A stretch of DNA of 64,000 bases from Cynocephalus volans (Eukaryota > Chordata > Mammalia > Dermoptera > Cynocephalidae). The first letter of the stretch is position 1, and each line of letters begins with the position of its first letter. Positions 1 to 11,700 of the stretch are shown here, one piece after another. The translations under genes were made by a program, and so were the position numbers. The notes beneath the pieces were generated by a model. The model was given only the letters and a program-made list of their open reading frames with translations. It did not search any database and was not told the DNA's origin. The stretch spans positions 233,632,999 through 233,696,998 of the forward strand of contig NC_084461.1 of the NCBI RefSeq assembly GCF_027409185.1, in the 5' to 3' direction.

Positions 1-850
1 ACTTATAAATGATAGTTGTCTAAGTCTCACCCAAACTCTTGTCTGTACTCTCACGTCTTTCTTTTATGACCATGTTCTCATAATGCTCCATAGATGTTCC
101 ATTCTGCTAAATCACCTACCATGGCTCTTCCAACAAAAGCTGAAAGCAGTGTCTAGCAGTACATCTGCCTCTGGACACCAGATATGGGACACTGTGAGGC
201 AGTCTAGTATCATCTGGGACAGCCTTTGGGCCAACCAGAAAATATAGCTTCCTATGAATCTTCTGGGACAGATTAGGTGGCAGAAATGCCTGGAGAATTT
301 GGTGGAACATTCCAAGAAGCTAAAAACCTCATTTTATATTGAAATAAATTTTGGAAGGCTGAAATATTTGAACACAAGAAATTGAACTATTAAATAAACT
401 TTAATTTTGGAATGGAAGGACTTTCCTAAGTGGAAACAATGCTAGAAGTGAAAAAGAAAAAAAGCAGATACATTTACTTATATAAGATATAAAAGCTTTT
501 CCATGGCAAGTACAAACTAAAATTAATCTATAAACAAAATTAAAATACAAAGACAAACCAGAGAACTTGTTTATAATGCATATACAAGAGTTAATTTCCT
601 TAATTTTGAAACTATTTTAAAAGTCAATTTAAAAAAGAGTAGCAACTTAATAGAAAATGGACAAAATGGGGAGCAGGCAATACATAGAAAAAGAAATTCA
701 AATGGATAATTAACACAACAAAAGATGCTCAACTCATTTATAATATAAAACGTATGCAAAGTAATGAGCTATTATTTTTCATGTACTAGATTGCCAAAAA
801 ATAAAAATAAAATAAGTAGCTCAGTGTGGTAAGAATATAAAAAAAAAAAT
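1..850. other. Unassigned AT-rich intergenic sequence
   Basis: I recognise no gene or repeat family here. The sequence is AT-rich with short A and T runs and only short chance open frames. Confidence 0.4.
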
Positions 851-866
851 GGTCATTTTCAGGATT

Positions 867-972
867 GGCCAGTTAGCTCATCTGGGAGAGCATGGTGCTG
901 ATAATACCAAGATCAAGGGCTCAGATCCTCGTACTGGCCACCCGACCAAAAAAATCCCCCAAAACAAAAAAA
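867..972 (+). mobile_element. tRNA-Ile-derived SINE, monomer (CYN-like)
   Basis: The head starts ggccagttagctca and ends gtactggcca, matching the layout of a tRNA-Ile with A and B boxes, and is followed by an A/C-rich tail. An 11-bp target-site duplication with one mismatch (ggtcattttca at 851-861, ggccattttca at 973-983) brackets it. Several mutations in the tRNA part and the lack of cloverleaf integrity argue for a retroposon, not a tRNA gene. Confidence 0.85.
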
Positions 973-1144
973 GGCCATTTTCATGTGGGAATATAAATTA
1001 GTCTAGTCTGTCTGGATTACAATTTGGCAAAATTGATTGTAATTAAAATAAAATTATCTTAAAAGTTTTTTTTACAGTTATAAAGGACATTATTGGGATA
1101 ATTAAGAATGTTTGAAAACGGACTGTACTTAAAGTAAGACTCAT

Positions 1145-2145
1145 CAACTTTTAAAAAATTTACCTTTTTATTTTGAGATAATTGTAGGTTCAAACGCAGT
1201 TGTAAGCAATCATATAGAGAGATCCTATGTACTCTTACCCAGTTTTCCCAAATGGTAACATCTTTCAAAACACTGAAACCATGGTACTGACATTATTACA
1301 ATCCACTAATCTGGTTCAGATTTCCCCAGTTTGACCTGTACTTACTTGTGTGTGCATGTGTATTTAATTCTATGCAATTTTATCTGATGTACAGGTTTGT
1401 GTATCCACCACCACAATCAAAATATGAAACAATTCCATCACCACAAGAATCACTGGTGTTACCCTTTTATAACCACTTCCATTTCCTTCCCTCCCTCACT
1501 CCTGTCAAACTCTGGCAAGCACTAATCTACTCTCCATCTCTATAATTTTTTCATTTCAAAAATGTTACATAAATAGAATCTTACAGTATGTAACCTTTTG
1601 GGATTGACTTTTCCCACTCAGCATAATTTGCTTCAGATTTATCTAAGTTGTTTGCATATTCATAGTTCATTCCACAATAGGGATGCATCAGAGTTTAACT
1701 CTTCACCCACTGAAGAACATCTAGGTTATTTCCAGTTTTTGTTTGCTATGATTAAAGCTTTCACAAACATTTGCATAAAGGTTTGTGTGTGAATGCAAGT
1801 TTTAATTTCTCTGGAATAAGTGCCCAAGAGTACAATTGCTGGGATAAATGGCAATTGCAAGTTTGGTTTTGTAAGAACTTGCCAAACTGTTTTCCATAGA
1901 GACTGTAATATTTTACATTCCCATAAGCAAACCACAGGGATCCAGTTTCTCCCCATCCACATCAGAATTTGGTTTTGTCACTATTTTTTAACTAGCTATT
2001 CTGATAGATTACAGTGAAATCTCATTGTGATTTTAATTATTTACATTTCCCTTATGCTAATGATGTTGAACATATTTGCATGTACTTATAATTTACATCC
2101 TTTTCAGTTAAAAGTCTGTTCATGTCTTTTGCCCAAAAAATGCAA
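1145..2145 (-). mobile_element. Old L1 (L1M-type) 3' end, antisense
   Basis: In plus orientation this reads as the complement of an ancient mammalian L1 3' UTR and ORF2 C-terminus. It has the 'gataattgtaggttca' 3' UTR segment followed by the usual ORF2 tail landmarks (cagtatgtaaccttttgg, tttccagtttttg, ctgccaaactgttttcc-like). It is heavily mutated with no usable ORF, and it is followed at about 2149 by a poly(A) run and a second L1 of the same type. Confidence 0.8.
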
Positions 2146-2149
2146 TTAA

Positions 2150-3474
2150 AAAAAAAAAAAGACTTTTTTTAGAGCAGTTGTAGGTTCACAACAAAGTTGA
2201 GAGGAAGGTACGGAAGTTTCCCACACACCCTCTATCCTCACACATGCACAGCCTCTTTCCTTGTTCTCACCCCCCATCACACTGGCACATTTCCTGCAAG
2301 TGATGAACCTGCACTGACACCAAGTCCAAAGTTTATGTTAAGGTTCATTCTTGATGTTGCACGTTCTATGGCTCTGGACAAATGCATGACATGTGTCCAC
2401 CATTATAGGATCATACAGACTATTTTCATTGCCCTAAAAATTCTCTGTGCTCCGTCTATTCATGGTCCCCTTCACAGCCCCTGGCAAACTCAGTTATTTT
2501 TACTGTCCCTATAGTTTTGCCTTTTCCAGAACGTCGTATAGTTGGAATCACACAGTATGTAGCCTTTTCAGATTGAATTCTTTCTTTCTTTTTTTTTAAA
2601 AGATGACCGGTAAGGGGATCTTAACCCTTGACTTGGTGTTGTCAGCACCATGCTCACCCCGTGAGCTAACCGGCCATCCCTATATGGGATCCGAATCCCT
2701 GGCTTTGGTGTTATCAGCACCACACTCTCCCGAGTGAGCCACGGGCCGGCCCCAGATTGAATTCTTTCACTTAGTAATATGCATTCAAATTTTTTCCATG
2801 TCTTTTCATTTCATTTAAACAGCGAATAGTATTCCATGTCTGGATGTACCACAGTTATTTATCCACGTACCTCCTGAAGGACATAATGGTTGCTTCCAAG
2901 TTTTGGCAATTATAAACAAAGCTGCTATAAACATTTTTATGGGCATAGGTTTTTAACTTCTTTGGATAAATACCAAGGAGTGTAATTGCTACATCCTATG
3001 GTAAGAATATGTTTAGTTTTGTAAGAAACCACCAAACTGTCTTCCATTCTAGCTGTACCATTTTGCATTCCCACCCATAATGAAAGAGAGTTCCTGCTGC
3101 CCCACGTCTTTGACAGTGTTTGGTGTTGTCAGGGTTCTGGACCTTTGCCATTCTCATAGGTGTGTGTATAGTTATTTTAACTTGCATTTCCCTGATGATG
3201 TATAATGTGGAGCATCCTTTCATATGTTTGTTTGCCATTTGTATACCTTCTTTGATGAGGTATTTGTTCAGGTATTTGGCCCATTTTAAAACTGGGTTAT
3301 TTGTTTTCTCACTGTCAAGTTTTAAGAGTTCTTTCTATATTTTGGTTAAGTCTTTTATCAGATGTATCTCTTGCAAATATTTTCTCCTCGTCTGTGGCTT
3401 GTCTTTTTGTTCTCTTGACATTGTCTTTCACAGAGAAGTTTTTAATCTTAATAAACTCAATATTATCAATTACA
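2150..3474 (-). mobile_element. Old L1 (L1M-type), antisense, 3' part
   Basis: This is a second ancient L1 in the same orientation. It starts in the 3' UTR (agagcagttgtaggttcaca) and runs into the ORF2 C-terminus. A dimeric SINE (2585-2752) and a MER2-like element (3475-3801) interrupt it. The same L1 appears to resume at 3802-3842 and again from about 4410 to 7700, so the original copy was several kb long. Confidence 0.75.
2585..2752 (-). mobile_element. Dimeric tRNA-Ile-derived SINE
   Basis: Two tRNA-Ile-like monomers lie head to tail on the minus strand. One has the box-like segment 'gagccacgggccggcc' (complement) and the other 'gagctaaccggccatc' (complement), with the poly(A) end at the left (T/C-rich 2581-2598). 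A perfect 16-bp target-site duplication, cagattgaattctttc, flanks it at 2569-2584 and 2753-2768. The perfect duplication inside a decayed L1 shows it is much younger than its host. Confidence 0.88.
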
Positions 3475-3801
3475 GCTGACCCTCCCTATCTGTGGTTTCC
3501 ACCATCTGTGAATTCAACCAACCACAGATCGAACATATTAGAAAAAATAAAAGTAATAATGATACAATAAAAATAATACAAATAAAAATACAATATAACA
3601 ACTATATACACAGCATTTACATTGTATTGTGTTAGGTATCATAAATAATCTGGAGATCATTTAAAATATACAGAAGGATGTGCATAGCTTATATGCACAT
3701 ACTACATCATTTTATAAAATAAATCTGAGCACATGAATTTTGGTATCTGTGGGGCGTCCTGGAATCAATCTCCTGTGGATACTGAGATACGACTGTATTC
3801 C
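3475..3801 (-). mobile_element. Tigger-type MITE (MER2-like)
   Basis: The ends read as inverted repeats: 'gaccctccctatctgtgg' at the left and 'tcctgtggatactgagat...gactgta' at the right. The interior matches the AT-rich MER2 body I know (non-autonomous TcMar-Tigger). It sits inside an antisense L1 that resumes at 3802. Confidence 0.75.
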
Positions 3802-3842
3802 TTGCATATCTTTGGTGTTGTATTTAAAAAGTCATTGCCTGG

Positions 3843-4409
3843 TGAAAGATAACAAGTGTTGGTGAGAATATGGAGAAAATGAAACCCCTGTACACAGTTG
3901 GTGGGAATGTAAATTAGTACAGCCATTATGGAAAACTACATGAAGGTTTCTCGAAAAACTAAAAATATAGCTACCATGTGATCCCCCAATCCTACTAATG
4001 GGGTATATATACAAAATAAATGAAATCAATATGTTGAAGAGATGTCTGCACTCCCATATTCATTGCACCATTATTCACAATATCGAAGATATAGAATCAA
4101 CCTAATTGCCCATCAATGGATGGATAAAGAAGATGTGATATATATACACAATGGAATAATATTCAGACAAAAAAAAAAAAAAAAAAAAAAAAGGAAATAC
4201 TGTCATTTGCAACAATGTGAAAGAACCTGGAGGGCATTATGTTAAGGTAAAGTAGACAGGCACAGAAAGACAAATACTGCACGATTTCACTTACATATGA
4301 AATCTAAAAAAGTCTAATAATAGAAGCAGAGGTAGAATGGTGGGCCAGCGGATTGGGGAAATGTCAATCAAGGAATACAAAAGTGCAGTTAGAGAGGGTT
4401 TTTGCACCT
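3843..4409 (+). mobile_element. L1 3' fragment, sense, with internal A run
   Basis: Sense-strand L1 ORF2 C-terminus: 'ttggtgagaatatggag', 'cagttggtgggaatgtaaatt', 'gatggataaagaagatgtg' and 'tatacacaatggaataatattc' are all standard ORF2 tail landmarks. About 26 A residues at 4169-4194 sit inside it. It interrupts the antisense L1 that flanks it on both sides. Confidence 0.75.
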
Positions 4410-6828
4410 TCAAATAAACTTAAGAATCAGTTTGTTGATATCCACAAAATAACTTGCTGTTATTTTGATTAGGATTGAATTAAATCTGTAGATCAAGCTG
4501 GAAATAACTATCCGTGAACATAAAATGTCTTGTTTATTTAGTTCTCTGATTTCATGTATTAGTCTTATACTTTTCCTCATATAAATCTTTTTATATATGT
4601 AGTTAGATTTATGCCTAAGTAATTCTTTCCTGGGGGTGCTAATGCAATGGTGTTGTTTTTAATTTAAAATTCCACTTGTTAATTGCTGGTATATAGGAAA
4701 ATGATTGACTTTTATGTATTGACTTTGTATCTTGCCACCCTGCTATAATTGCTTATTAGTTTCAGGAGTTTGATTTGTTTAGATTTCCTATATAGACAAT
4801 CATGCCATTTTGAACATGGCATGGTTTATTTCTTCCTTCACAATCTGTATGCATTTTGTTTTCTTTTTTCTTATTGTATTAGCCATGATTTCCACTACGA
4901 TATTGAAAAATAGTAGAAAGAGGGGACATCCTTGTCTTGTTCCATATCTTAGTGGGAAATCATCCGGTTTCTCACCATTAAGTATGATGTTAACTGTAGG
5001 TTTTTTGTAGATATTCTTTATCAAGTTGAGGAAATTCTCCTCTATTCCTAGTTTATGGAGAGTTTTTATCATGAATTGGCATTGGATTTTGTCAAATGCT
5101 CTTTCTATATTTATTGATACGATCATGTGATTTTTTTAACCTGTTGATGCAATGAATTGCATTAGTTGATTTTCAAATGTTACACCAACCCTGCATACCT
5201 GTGATAAATCTCACTTTGTGTATAATTCTTCTTATACATTGTTGGATTCAATTTGGTAATATTTTGTTGAGCATTCTTACATCTGCGTTCATGAGACATT
5301 GATATATAATTTTCTTTTTCTTGTAATGACTTTTTCTGGTTTTGATATTAGGGTGATTTTGGCCTCATGGAAAGAGTTAGAAAGTATTCCTCTGCTTCTA
5401 TACTCTGAAAGAAATTGTAGAGAATTGGTATAATTTCATCCTTAAATGTTTAGAGGAATTCACCAGTGTTAGTCAGCAATGTCTCTGGTGTTTTCTTTTT
5501 TGAAAGGTTATTAATTATTGATTCAATTTTTTAAATAAATATAGGCCTATTCTGTTTGTCTATTTCTTCTTATGTGAGTTTGGGCAGATTACATCTTTCA
5601 AGGAATTGGTCCATTTCATCCAGCTTATCAAATTTGTGGGTAAAGAGTTGTTCATAGCATTCCTTGATTATGCTTTTAATGTCCATGGGCTCTGTAGTGA
5701 TGTCCACTCTTTTATTTCTTATATTAGTAATTTATGTCCTCTCTTTTTTTCTTAGTTTGCCTGGCAGGAGGCCTATCAACTTTATTGATCTTTTCAAATA
5801 ATCATCTTTTGGTTTTATCACTTGCCTCTGTAGATTTCCTATTTTCAAGTTCATAGATTTCTACTCTAATTTTTATTAATTATTTTTCCATTTACCTGAA
5901 TTTATTATTCTCTATCTAGTTTTCTAAGGTTGAAACTCAGAGCACAGATTTTAGGTCATTCTTATTTCTAATACATACATTTAATGCTATAAATTTCCCT
6001 CTAAGCACTGCTTTTGCTGCATCCTGCAGACTTTGGTTTGTTTTCTTTTTCATTTAGTTTAAAATATTTATAAATTTCTCTTAAGATTTCTTACTTGACC
6101 CATGTGTTACTTAAAAAGTGTTGTTTAATCTCCATTAATTTTGGAATTTTCCAGGTATATTTCTGTTATTGACTCCTAGTTTAATTCCACTGTGGTCTGA
6201 GAGAAGATGTACATGATTTTTACTCTTTTAAATTGTTAAATTTAATGTTTTAATGTTTTATGCTCAGTCTGTGGTCTGTCGTTGGTGAATGTTCAATATC
6301 AGCTTGAGAAGAGTATGTATTCTGCTGTTGTTGGATGAAAAAAGTCTATAAATTTCAATTATATACAGTTGATTAATGGTGTTGTTGAGTTCAACTATGT
6401 CCTCACTGATTTTATGTCTCTCTGTCCATTTCTGGTAAAAGGGTGTTGAAGTTTCCAACTATGATGGTGAATTCATCTTTTTGCAGTTCTTTTTTTTCAG
6501 TGTGATGCTTCCTTGTTAGGTGCATACACATTAAGGACTGTTTTGTCTTCTTGGATAACTGACCCCTTTATTATTATGTAGTGCCCCCTTTTTATTCCTG
6601 ATAAATTTCTTTCATCTGAAGTCTTCGCTGTCTCAAATTAATATAGCTTCCTCTGCTTTCTTTTGATTAGTGTTAGCATAGTATATTTTTCTCCATCGTT
6701 ACTTTTAATCTATATGTGTCTTTATATTTAAAGTGGGTTTCTTACAGATAACATGGTTAGGTCTGTTTTTGGATCCACTCTGACAGTCTCTTTTAATTGG
6801 TGCATTTAGACTATTGTAATTGCTAATA
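4410..6828 (-). mobile_element. Old L1 ORF2 region, antisense (decayed)
   Basis: Continuous complement of L1 ORF2. A 108-residue minus-strand frame at 4800-5126 still shows the reverse-transcriptase core, including the IDxERAFDKI-like palm segment and 'GTRQGCPL'. The endonuclease side follows towards 6800. Many stops and frameshifts mark it as a fossil. A Tigger-type element interrupts it at about 6829 and it resumes at about 7335. Confidence 0.85.
4800..5126 (-). pseudogene. L1 ORF2 reverse-transcriptase fragment
   Basis: A 108-aa open stretch carries the RT palm region of an L1 ORF2: a divergent 'FDKIQ' segment, 'LNGEK' and the conserved 'TRQGCPL'. The downstream FADD catalytic box is not in this frame. 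It is a remnant of the surrounding old L1 with no start or stop of its own. Confidence 0.8.
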
Positions 6829-7334
6829 TACAGTAGTCCTCCCCTTATCCACCTGAAATGAGAATACATTTCAAGATCCCCAGTAGATGCCTGAAACCAT
6901 GGATAGCACCAAACCCTATATATACTATGATTTTCCCATACATACATACCTATGATAAAGTTGGGTTTATAAATTAGGCACAGTAAGAGATTAGCCAATA
7001 ATAATATACAAAAATTATAACATTATACTATAAGTAAAATAAATGTTACTTGCATAAGGATTGTGATACTGTGAGTTGATCTAGCTGACATGGCTACTAA
7101 GTGACTAATGGATGGGTAGTATATATAGAGTGGATATACTGGACAAAGGGATGATTCATGTCCCAGGTAGGATGGAGTGGGAGAGTGTGAGATTTCATCA
7201 TGCTACTCAGAATGATGCATAATTTAAAACTTATGAATTGTTTCTTTCTGGAATTTTCCATTTAATATTTTCAAACTACAGTTGACCATGGGTAACTGAA
7301 ACCATGGAAAGGCAAACTGTGGATAACCGTGCTA
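6829..7334 (+). mobile_element. Tigger-type non-autonomous transposon (MER44-like)
   Basis: The element has terminal inverted repeats: left 'cagtagtcctccccttatcc' and right '...ggataaccgtgctactg'. The interior is typical of the Tigger family ('atgcctgaaaccatggata', 'cttatgaattgtttctttctgg'). It is inserted in antisense L1 ORF2 next to TA dinucleotides, as expected for Tc/mariner elements. Confidence 0.7.
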
Positions 7335-7700
7335 CTGTTGTTGGATGAATAGCTACCAAATGTGTACCATATTTATCACTGTTTTCTATTCGTTGCCTTT
7401 GCTCTCTGTTCCTATTTTTGTATTCCACTTTTTCTGCCTTTCTGGTTTTAATGGAACATCTTATGTAATTCTATTTTCTCTCTTTTATTTGCATATGTTA
7501 TACTTCCCCCCCCCCCTTTTTTAAGTGGTTGCCCTAGGGTTTGCAATATATATTTACAAGTAATCCAAGTCCTCTTTCAAATAATACCATACCTTTTCAT
7601 GGGCAATGTGAGTACCTTATACTCACAAAATAATCCTAACTCCTGCCTTCCATACCATATATCATTGCTATTGTTCACTTCAATTTTATATAAGCATACA
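7335..7700 (-). mobile_element. Old L1, antisense, 5' continuation
   Basis: The antisense L1 broken at 6828 resumes with 'ttgttggatgaatagctacc' and runs through the ORF2 5' / ORF1-ORF2 region ('gtggttgccctagggtttgcaatata'). It ends near the (GT)n tract. Confidence 0.6.
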
Positions 7701-7701
7701 A

Positions 7702-7704
<3 letters not shown>

Positions 7705-7736
<32 letters not shown>
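7705..7736. repeat. (GT)n microsatellite
   Basis: An uninterrupted GT repeat of about 16 units followed by TATATATGATATAT. Confidence 0.95.
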
Positions 7737-7743
<7 letters not shown>

Positions 7744-7749
7744 ATATAT

Positions 7750-7830
7750 GAGGGTATTTTTAAAAGTTCATGGAAAAATAGAATTAAAAGATAATACAAA
7801 TCTTTTAATGAACTTTTTGAAGTATCCTTA
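7750..7830. mobile_element. Short palindromic mariner-type MITE
   Basis: An 80-bp near-palindrome. The left arm 'agggtatttttaaaagttca' pairs with the reverse complement of the right arm (aaggatacttcaaaaagttc), with AT-rich flanks. No coding capacity. The arms resemble mariner-family termini, but the exact family is a guess. Confidence 0.6.
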
Positions 7831-7869
7831 TAAACATAAGCATACATAATTGAATGCACTGTTGTTATT

Positions 7870-8085
7870 GTTTTTATGCACTTTATTTTTTTTAAAATTG
7901 ACACAATAATTGTACATATTTATGGGGTACAGAGTTTCAGCTTTGCACAACAAAAATAGTTTTAGATCTGGATGGCAGTGATGGTTGCACAACAGTGTGA
8001 ATATACTTAATATGACTGAACTTTACATTTAAGAATGGGGAAGATAGTAAATTTTATGTTATATGTATTTTACCACAATAAAAAA
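7870..8085. mobile_element. L1 3' UTR fragments
   Basis: 7870-7945 is an antisense L1 3' end ('ttgacacaataattgtaca', 'tttatggggtacagagttt'). 7955-8085 reads as a sense L1 3' UTR ('gatctggatggcagtgatgg...aatatactt...ttaccacaataaaaaaa'). Both are short. Confidence 0.55.
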
Positions 8086-8518
8086 AATTGGTAACATATA
8101 TTGAAGAAAAATACCTGTTATCAGTGACACTGGTTGACTCCAGGACATGTGTAAACACTCTGAGGGGACTGACTGCAAAGTGCAGCTAAAGCTAAGATAT
8201 GAACACATGAGATGAATGGGTTTTCATGGTGTAGTCTCCAAAAAAACGATAAAACAAAAGGAAAAAATCTCATCAGTTGAGTTGCTTATTTTAAATCCTT
8301 ATTCTGATTTTATTTTGTCCTATAACTAGTTCAAATCCTCACATGACTGAGGGATTTTCATGGCTATCAGAATAGGACTTGGGCTGGAGAGTCTCTGGAG
8401 ACACTTCCTTTTTCAGCCCCTCCTAAATATTGGTTTAAGTAAGAGCTCTTCTAGCTGGCTGTTGTATTGGCTTGCAGCTTTGAGGATGAGTCGTTAGAAT
8501 CATCCACCTTCTCATAAT
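8086..8518 (-). other. Probable DYDC2 3' UTR and downstream flank
   Basis: This is the sequence just beyond the DYDC2 stop codon on the minus strand. A minus-strand AATAAA lies at 8314-8309 (complement of tttatt), about 205 bp after the stop, and could serve as the polyadenylation signal. No repeat is recognised here. The UTR boundary is inferred. Confidence 0.4.
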
Positions 8519-8779
8519 CTAAGAAGAAGATGTGGAACCAGGAGGTATTTCGTGAATAACTTCATGCTGAAAAGCCTCCTGGTAATTTACTTCTTGTGGA
8601 GTTTCAAAGTCCGGGTCAGTCTGGCCAGCTGACTCCAAAGGAGCAACCTGTTGAGACATTCCTGTAATCATATTGGAAGTACCTGGCAGGAATTCCTGCT
8701 TCGAGGCCTCCTTCTCAAGTGGTTTCATGTCTTCCTTCATAAGTATGGTCTTTGTGGAAATAGCTTTGGAAATCAAATC
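8519..8779 (-). CDS. DYDC2: DYDC2 last coding exon
   Basis: The acceptor is ...tctgtttag|GATTTG. The exon encodes 86 residues and a TAG stop at 8521-8519. It contains KEFLPGTS-like and '[10 protein letters not shown]' segments characteristic of the DYDC2 C-terminus, and ends in a Pro/Ser-rich tail. Confidence 0.92.
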   Translation of the reverse strand, partial: DLISKAISTKTILMKEDMKPLEKEASKQEFLPGTSNMITGMSQQVAPLESAGQTDPDFETPQEVNYQEAFQHEVIHEIPPGSTSSS

Positions 8780-11700
8780 CTAAACAGAAAATAAAAAAGC
8801 AAGTTATTGGCAAAAACTAAAACACAATCAAGTATGGCAAGAACACTATATTGCTGTTTTCATGCTTAAGACCAAGAATAAAACTGAAACAGACCCTTTC
8901 TAACAAAGCATAAAATCAAACCTGATAGGATCAAGGTAATTTACAAATAATTTAACTGCTTGTCAGAACAAAACTCAACACTTTTTAAAGAGAAACAACA
9001 CACTCTAGACTCCCTCTAAAACGTCATCTACGATGTTTACTAGACATGTGAAGAAGTAGGAAAATATTTACTAGACGTATGAAGAAGTAGGGAAGTGTGA
9101 ACTATAATCTAGATAAAAAATATTCACTAGAAAGATATCCCAAAATAACATATGATGGAATTAGCAGACAGGAACTTAAAACAGCTATATAAATATTTTC
9201 AAAAATTTAAGGGAGAAAAATGGACATAATAAGCGAAAGTTAGGGTATATTGGCAGAGAAAATGGAAAATATAAAAAAAGAACAAGATAGAAATTCTAGA
9301 AGTGAAAAGTACAATATCTGTACTTTTTTGAAAAAATTTACTGAACTCCTAATAAAACATTGGCCATTGCAGAAGAAAGGGTCAGAAAGTAACCTGAAGG
9401 CAGATCAATTGGATTTATCCAAACTGAAGCACAGAGAAAAAAAAGATTTAAAAAAATGAACAGAGCCTCAGTGATCTATGAGACAATGTCAAGCAGTCTA
9501 ACATCTCTGTACAGTATCTGTAGTCCCTGGCTGAGGTATGAATCTTTGCAACTTAAGCTCTATTGACCACTTCCATACCATCTTTGCCTGGAAGTCCCAG
9601 ACAGAGGTCCATTCTGCAATGAACCCCACGGGCACTGCAGAGAGGTCTGTGAAGTATTTGTGAAGGGTCCACATGATCTGTAAGACCCTTCTAACTTCAA
9701 AGAGTCTGCTCAGCAAATATCTATTGATTCTATAAAAATGTATTTCTAAAACATTTGTGTGGTTTATATCAATAGGAATTACTTTCTAACTTAGAAACAA
9801 AATTGTGGTTTACTTACTTGAAGCTGCCTCTCCCTAATAAAGAGAAACCAATACAAGGGCAACGTTTGCTTTTTTCTACACCTGGCTCAAATGCTACCTC
9901 TTCTATGAAGTGCTTCTTTATTCCTATGATTGAATGTGATCTCTACCACACATAACACTCTGTTTCTATTCTTTTTTTGACACATTCCCTAGACTAGTAG
10001 TGTTCAATCTGGGGTACTCAAAGACTTGCTAAGGTGTATAAAAGCAAAGGTAGTTTTAAGAGATTAAGAAAAAATCTTGCAAAGTGTTGAGTATGTGTAT
10101 ATAAACCCATCAGATAAACCAGCAGGCCTGATGAAATTTTATGCAACCCATCCTGGGCAGATTTTAAACCAGGTTTCCCAGCACTCATGACCCAAAATTT
10201 AAAGGTGACCAATAGCAAGGAACAGTTTGTAATTCACCTTAAATCAATCCGAATCCAGAATTTGGAATCTTGTTTTATTTAATATACCTCCATCTCCTTG
10301 CCCTTCATCTAGTCCTCTCAAATCTTACTCGGAGAGTAACTCATGCGTCAGTGCGTGGCTCTCCCTGCCAGGTAAGCAATCAATTCAGCTTTGTTTTAGA
10401 TCACTGTTGGCTTCTCTGTTTATTTCCTTCTAAAACAGGGAATCAATTTCCATAATCACAACTTGCATATGAACTCTTTCCTAAAACCGAGAACGTGCAC
10501 ATAGTCTAGGCATCATGCTGGCTCTCATTTCCCATCTTCCCTTACAATTGCCTTTGTCTCACACTTGGCCAAAGAATGGCATACCTATTATTTATCTAAA
10601 TCATGCTAGGGAATATAGCCACAGGATGCAAAATCTGAGTGCAACACTAAGGGACAGTTCAAAATATTGGTGTGAGCAAAATTTTCTTTAATAAAGGTAC
10701 CATAAAACTAGGGTAGACTTTTGGGAATCTTTTCCTGCTTATATGTTTCTATTTATTTATTTATTTTATACGTTTCTATTTCTATTAACAGTGAAGCATG
10801 GTGTTGGAAAAAGATTAGAGTGAACAGCAAGAGGATGACAACTTTTGCTTAATGGTCATCACCTCTCTCATCCCCAAATAATTTCTCAAAGAATAAATCT
10901 TTTGTGAGGGAGAGTTCCCCTAGACTATTGCCAAGCAATTGTATGAAACCATCTTTCTTTTGATTTAACTTATTTACAAAACATCCAGCTTTAAACAAAT
11001 AAATCTATTAATTGTTTATGAGGATGCTAGGGATATTAGTATAAATGTAAATAAGCTTAATATTTTCATATCTTCAAAGTTGGCTTTGGAAACTAGCAAA
11101 AACTAGTGACTTGTACAGAACTGCATAAAGATTTTAAGGTACAGGATGTAGTGATATCTAGGAAGAGGATGGATATCAAGCCCAACATTACAATTATATC
11201 AATTCCCTATCCAGGTATCATGTACTTTGTAGAAAGCATAAAATGGCACAAGACATTTTTCAGGCAATTGTGAAAAAAAATTGTGGGAGATAAAAGATAT
11301 GCTTGTTAGACTGATGAATGCAGAGCTGTTTCCAACTATTCCAAGTTAATAATTTATGTCCACTATTACAGTATCATAAAGGAGGCATCTGAGGCTTGAC
11401 GCAAAGAAGTACTAAACAAAATATCTAAAGTATGTACTGATAACAACCATATTTGGTTTCTGAAAATTACTGAATAATTTTTGAAAAGGGCTCAAAGAAT
11501 CTTGTATAAAAAAACATTTATTCCTGGGTGAATAGATTTTTTAAAAATTTGATTTTTCTTTTTTTTGGGTAGCTGGCTGGTAAAGGCATCCAAACCCATG
11601 ACCTTGGTGTTATAAGGCTGTGCTCTAAATAAACTAAGCAAACTGGCCAGCCCCAAATTTGATCTTTTTAAAACCAGTAACACTAGTGATATATTTTAAA

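Noticed and set aside
867-940. Functional tRNA-Ile gene
   Set aside because: Multiple stem mismatches, an A-rich tail and a target-site duplication show a SINE.
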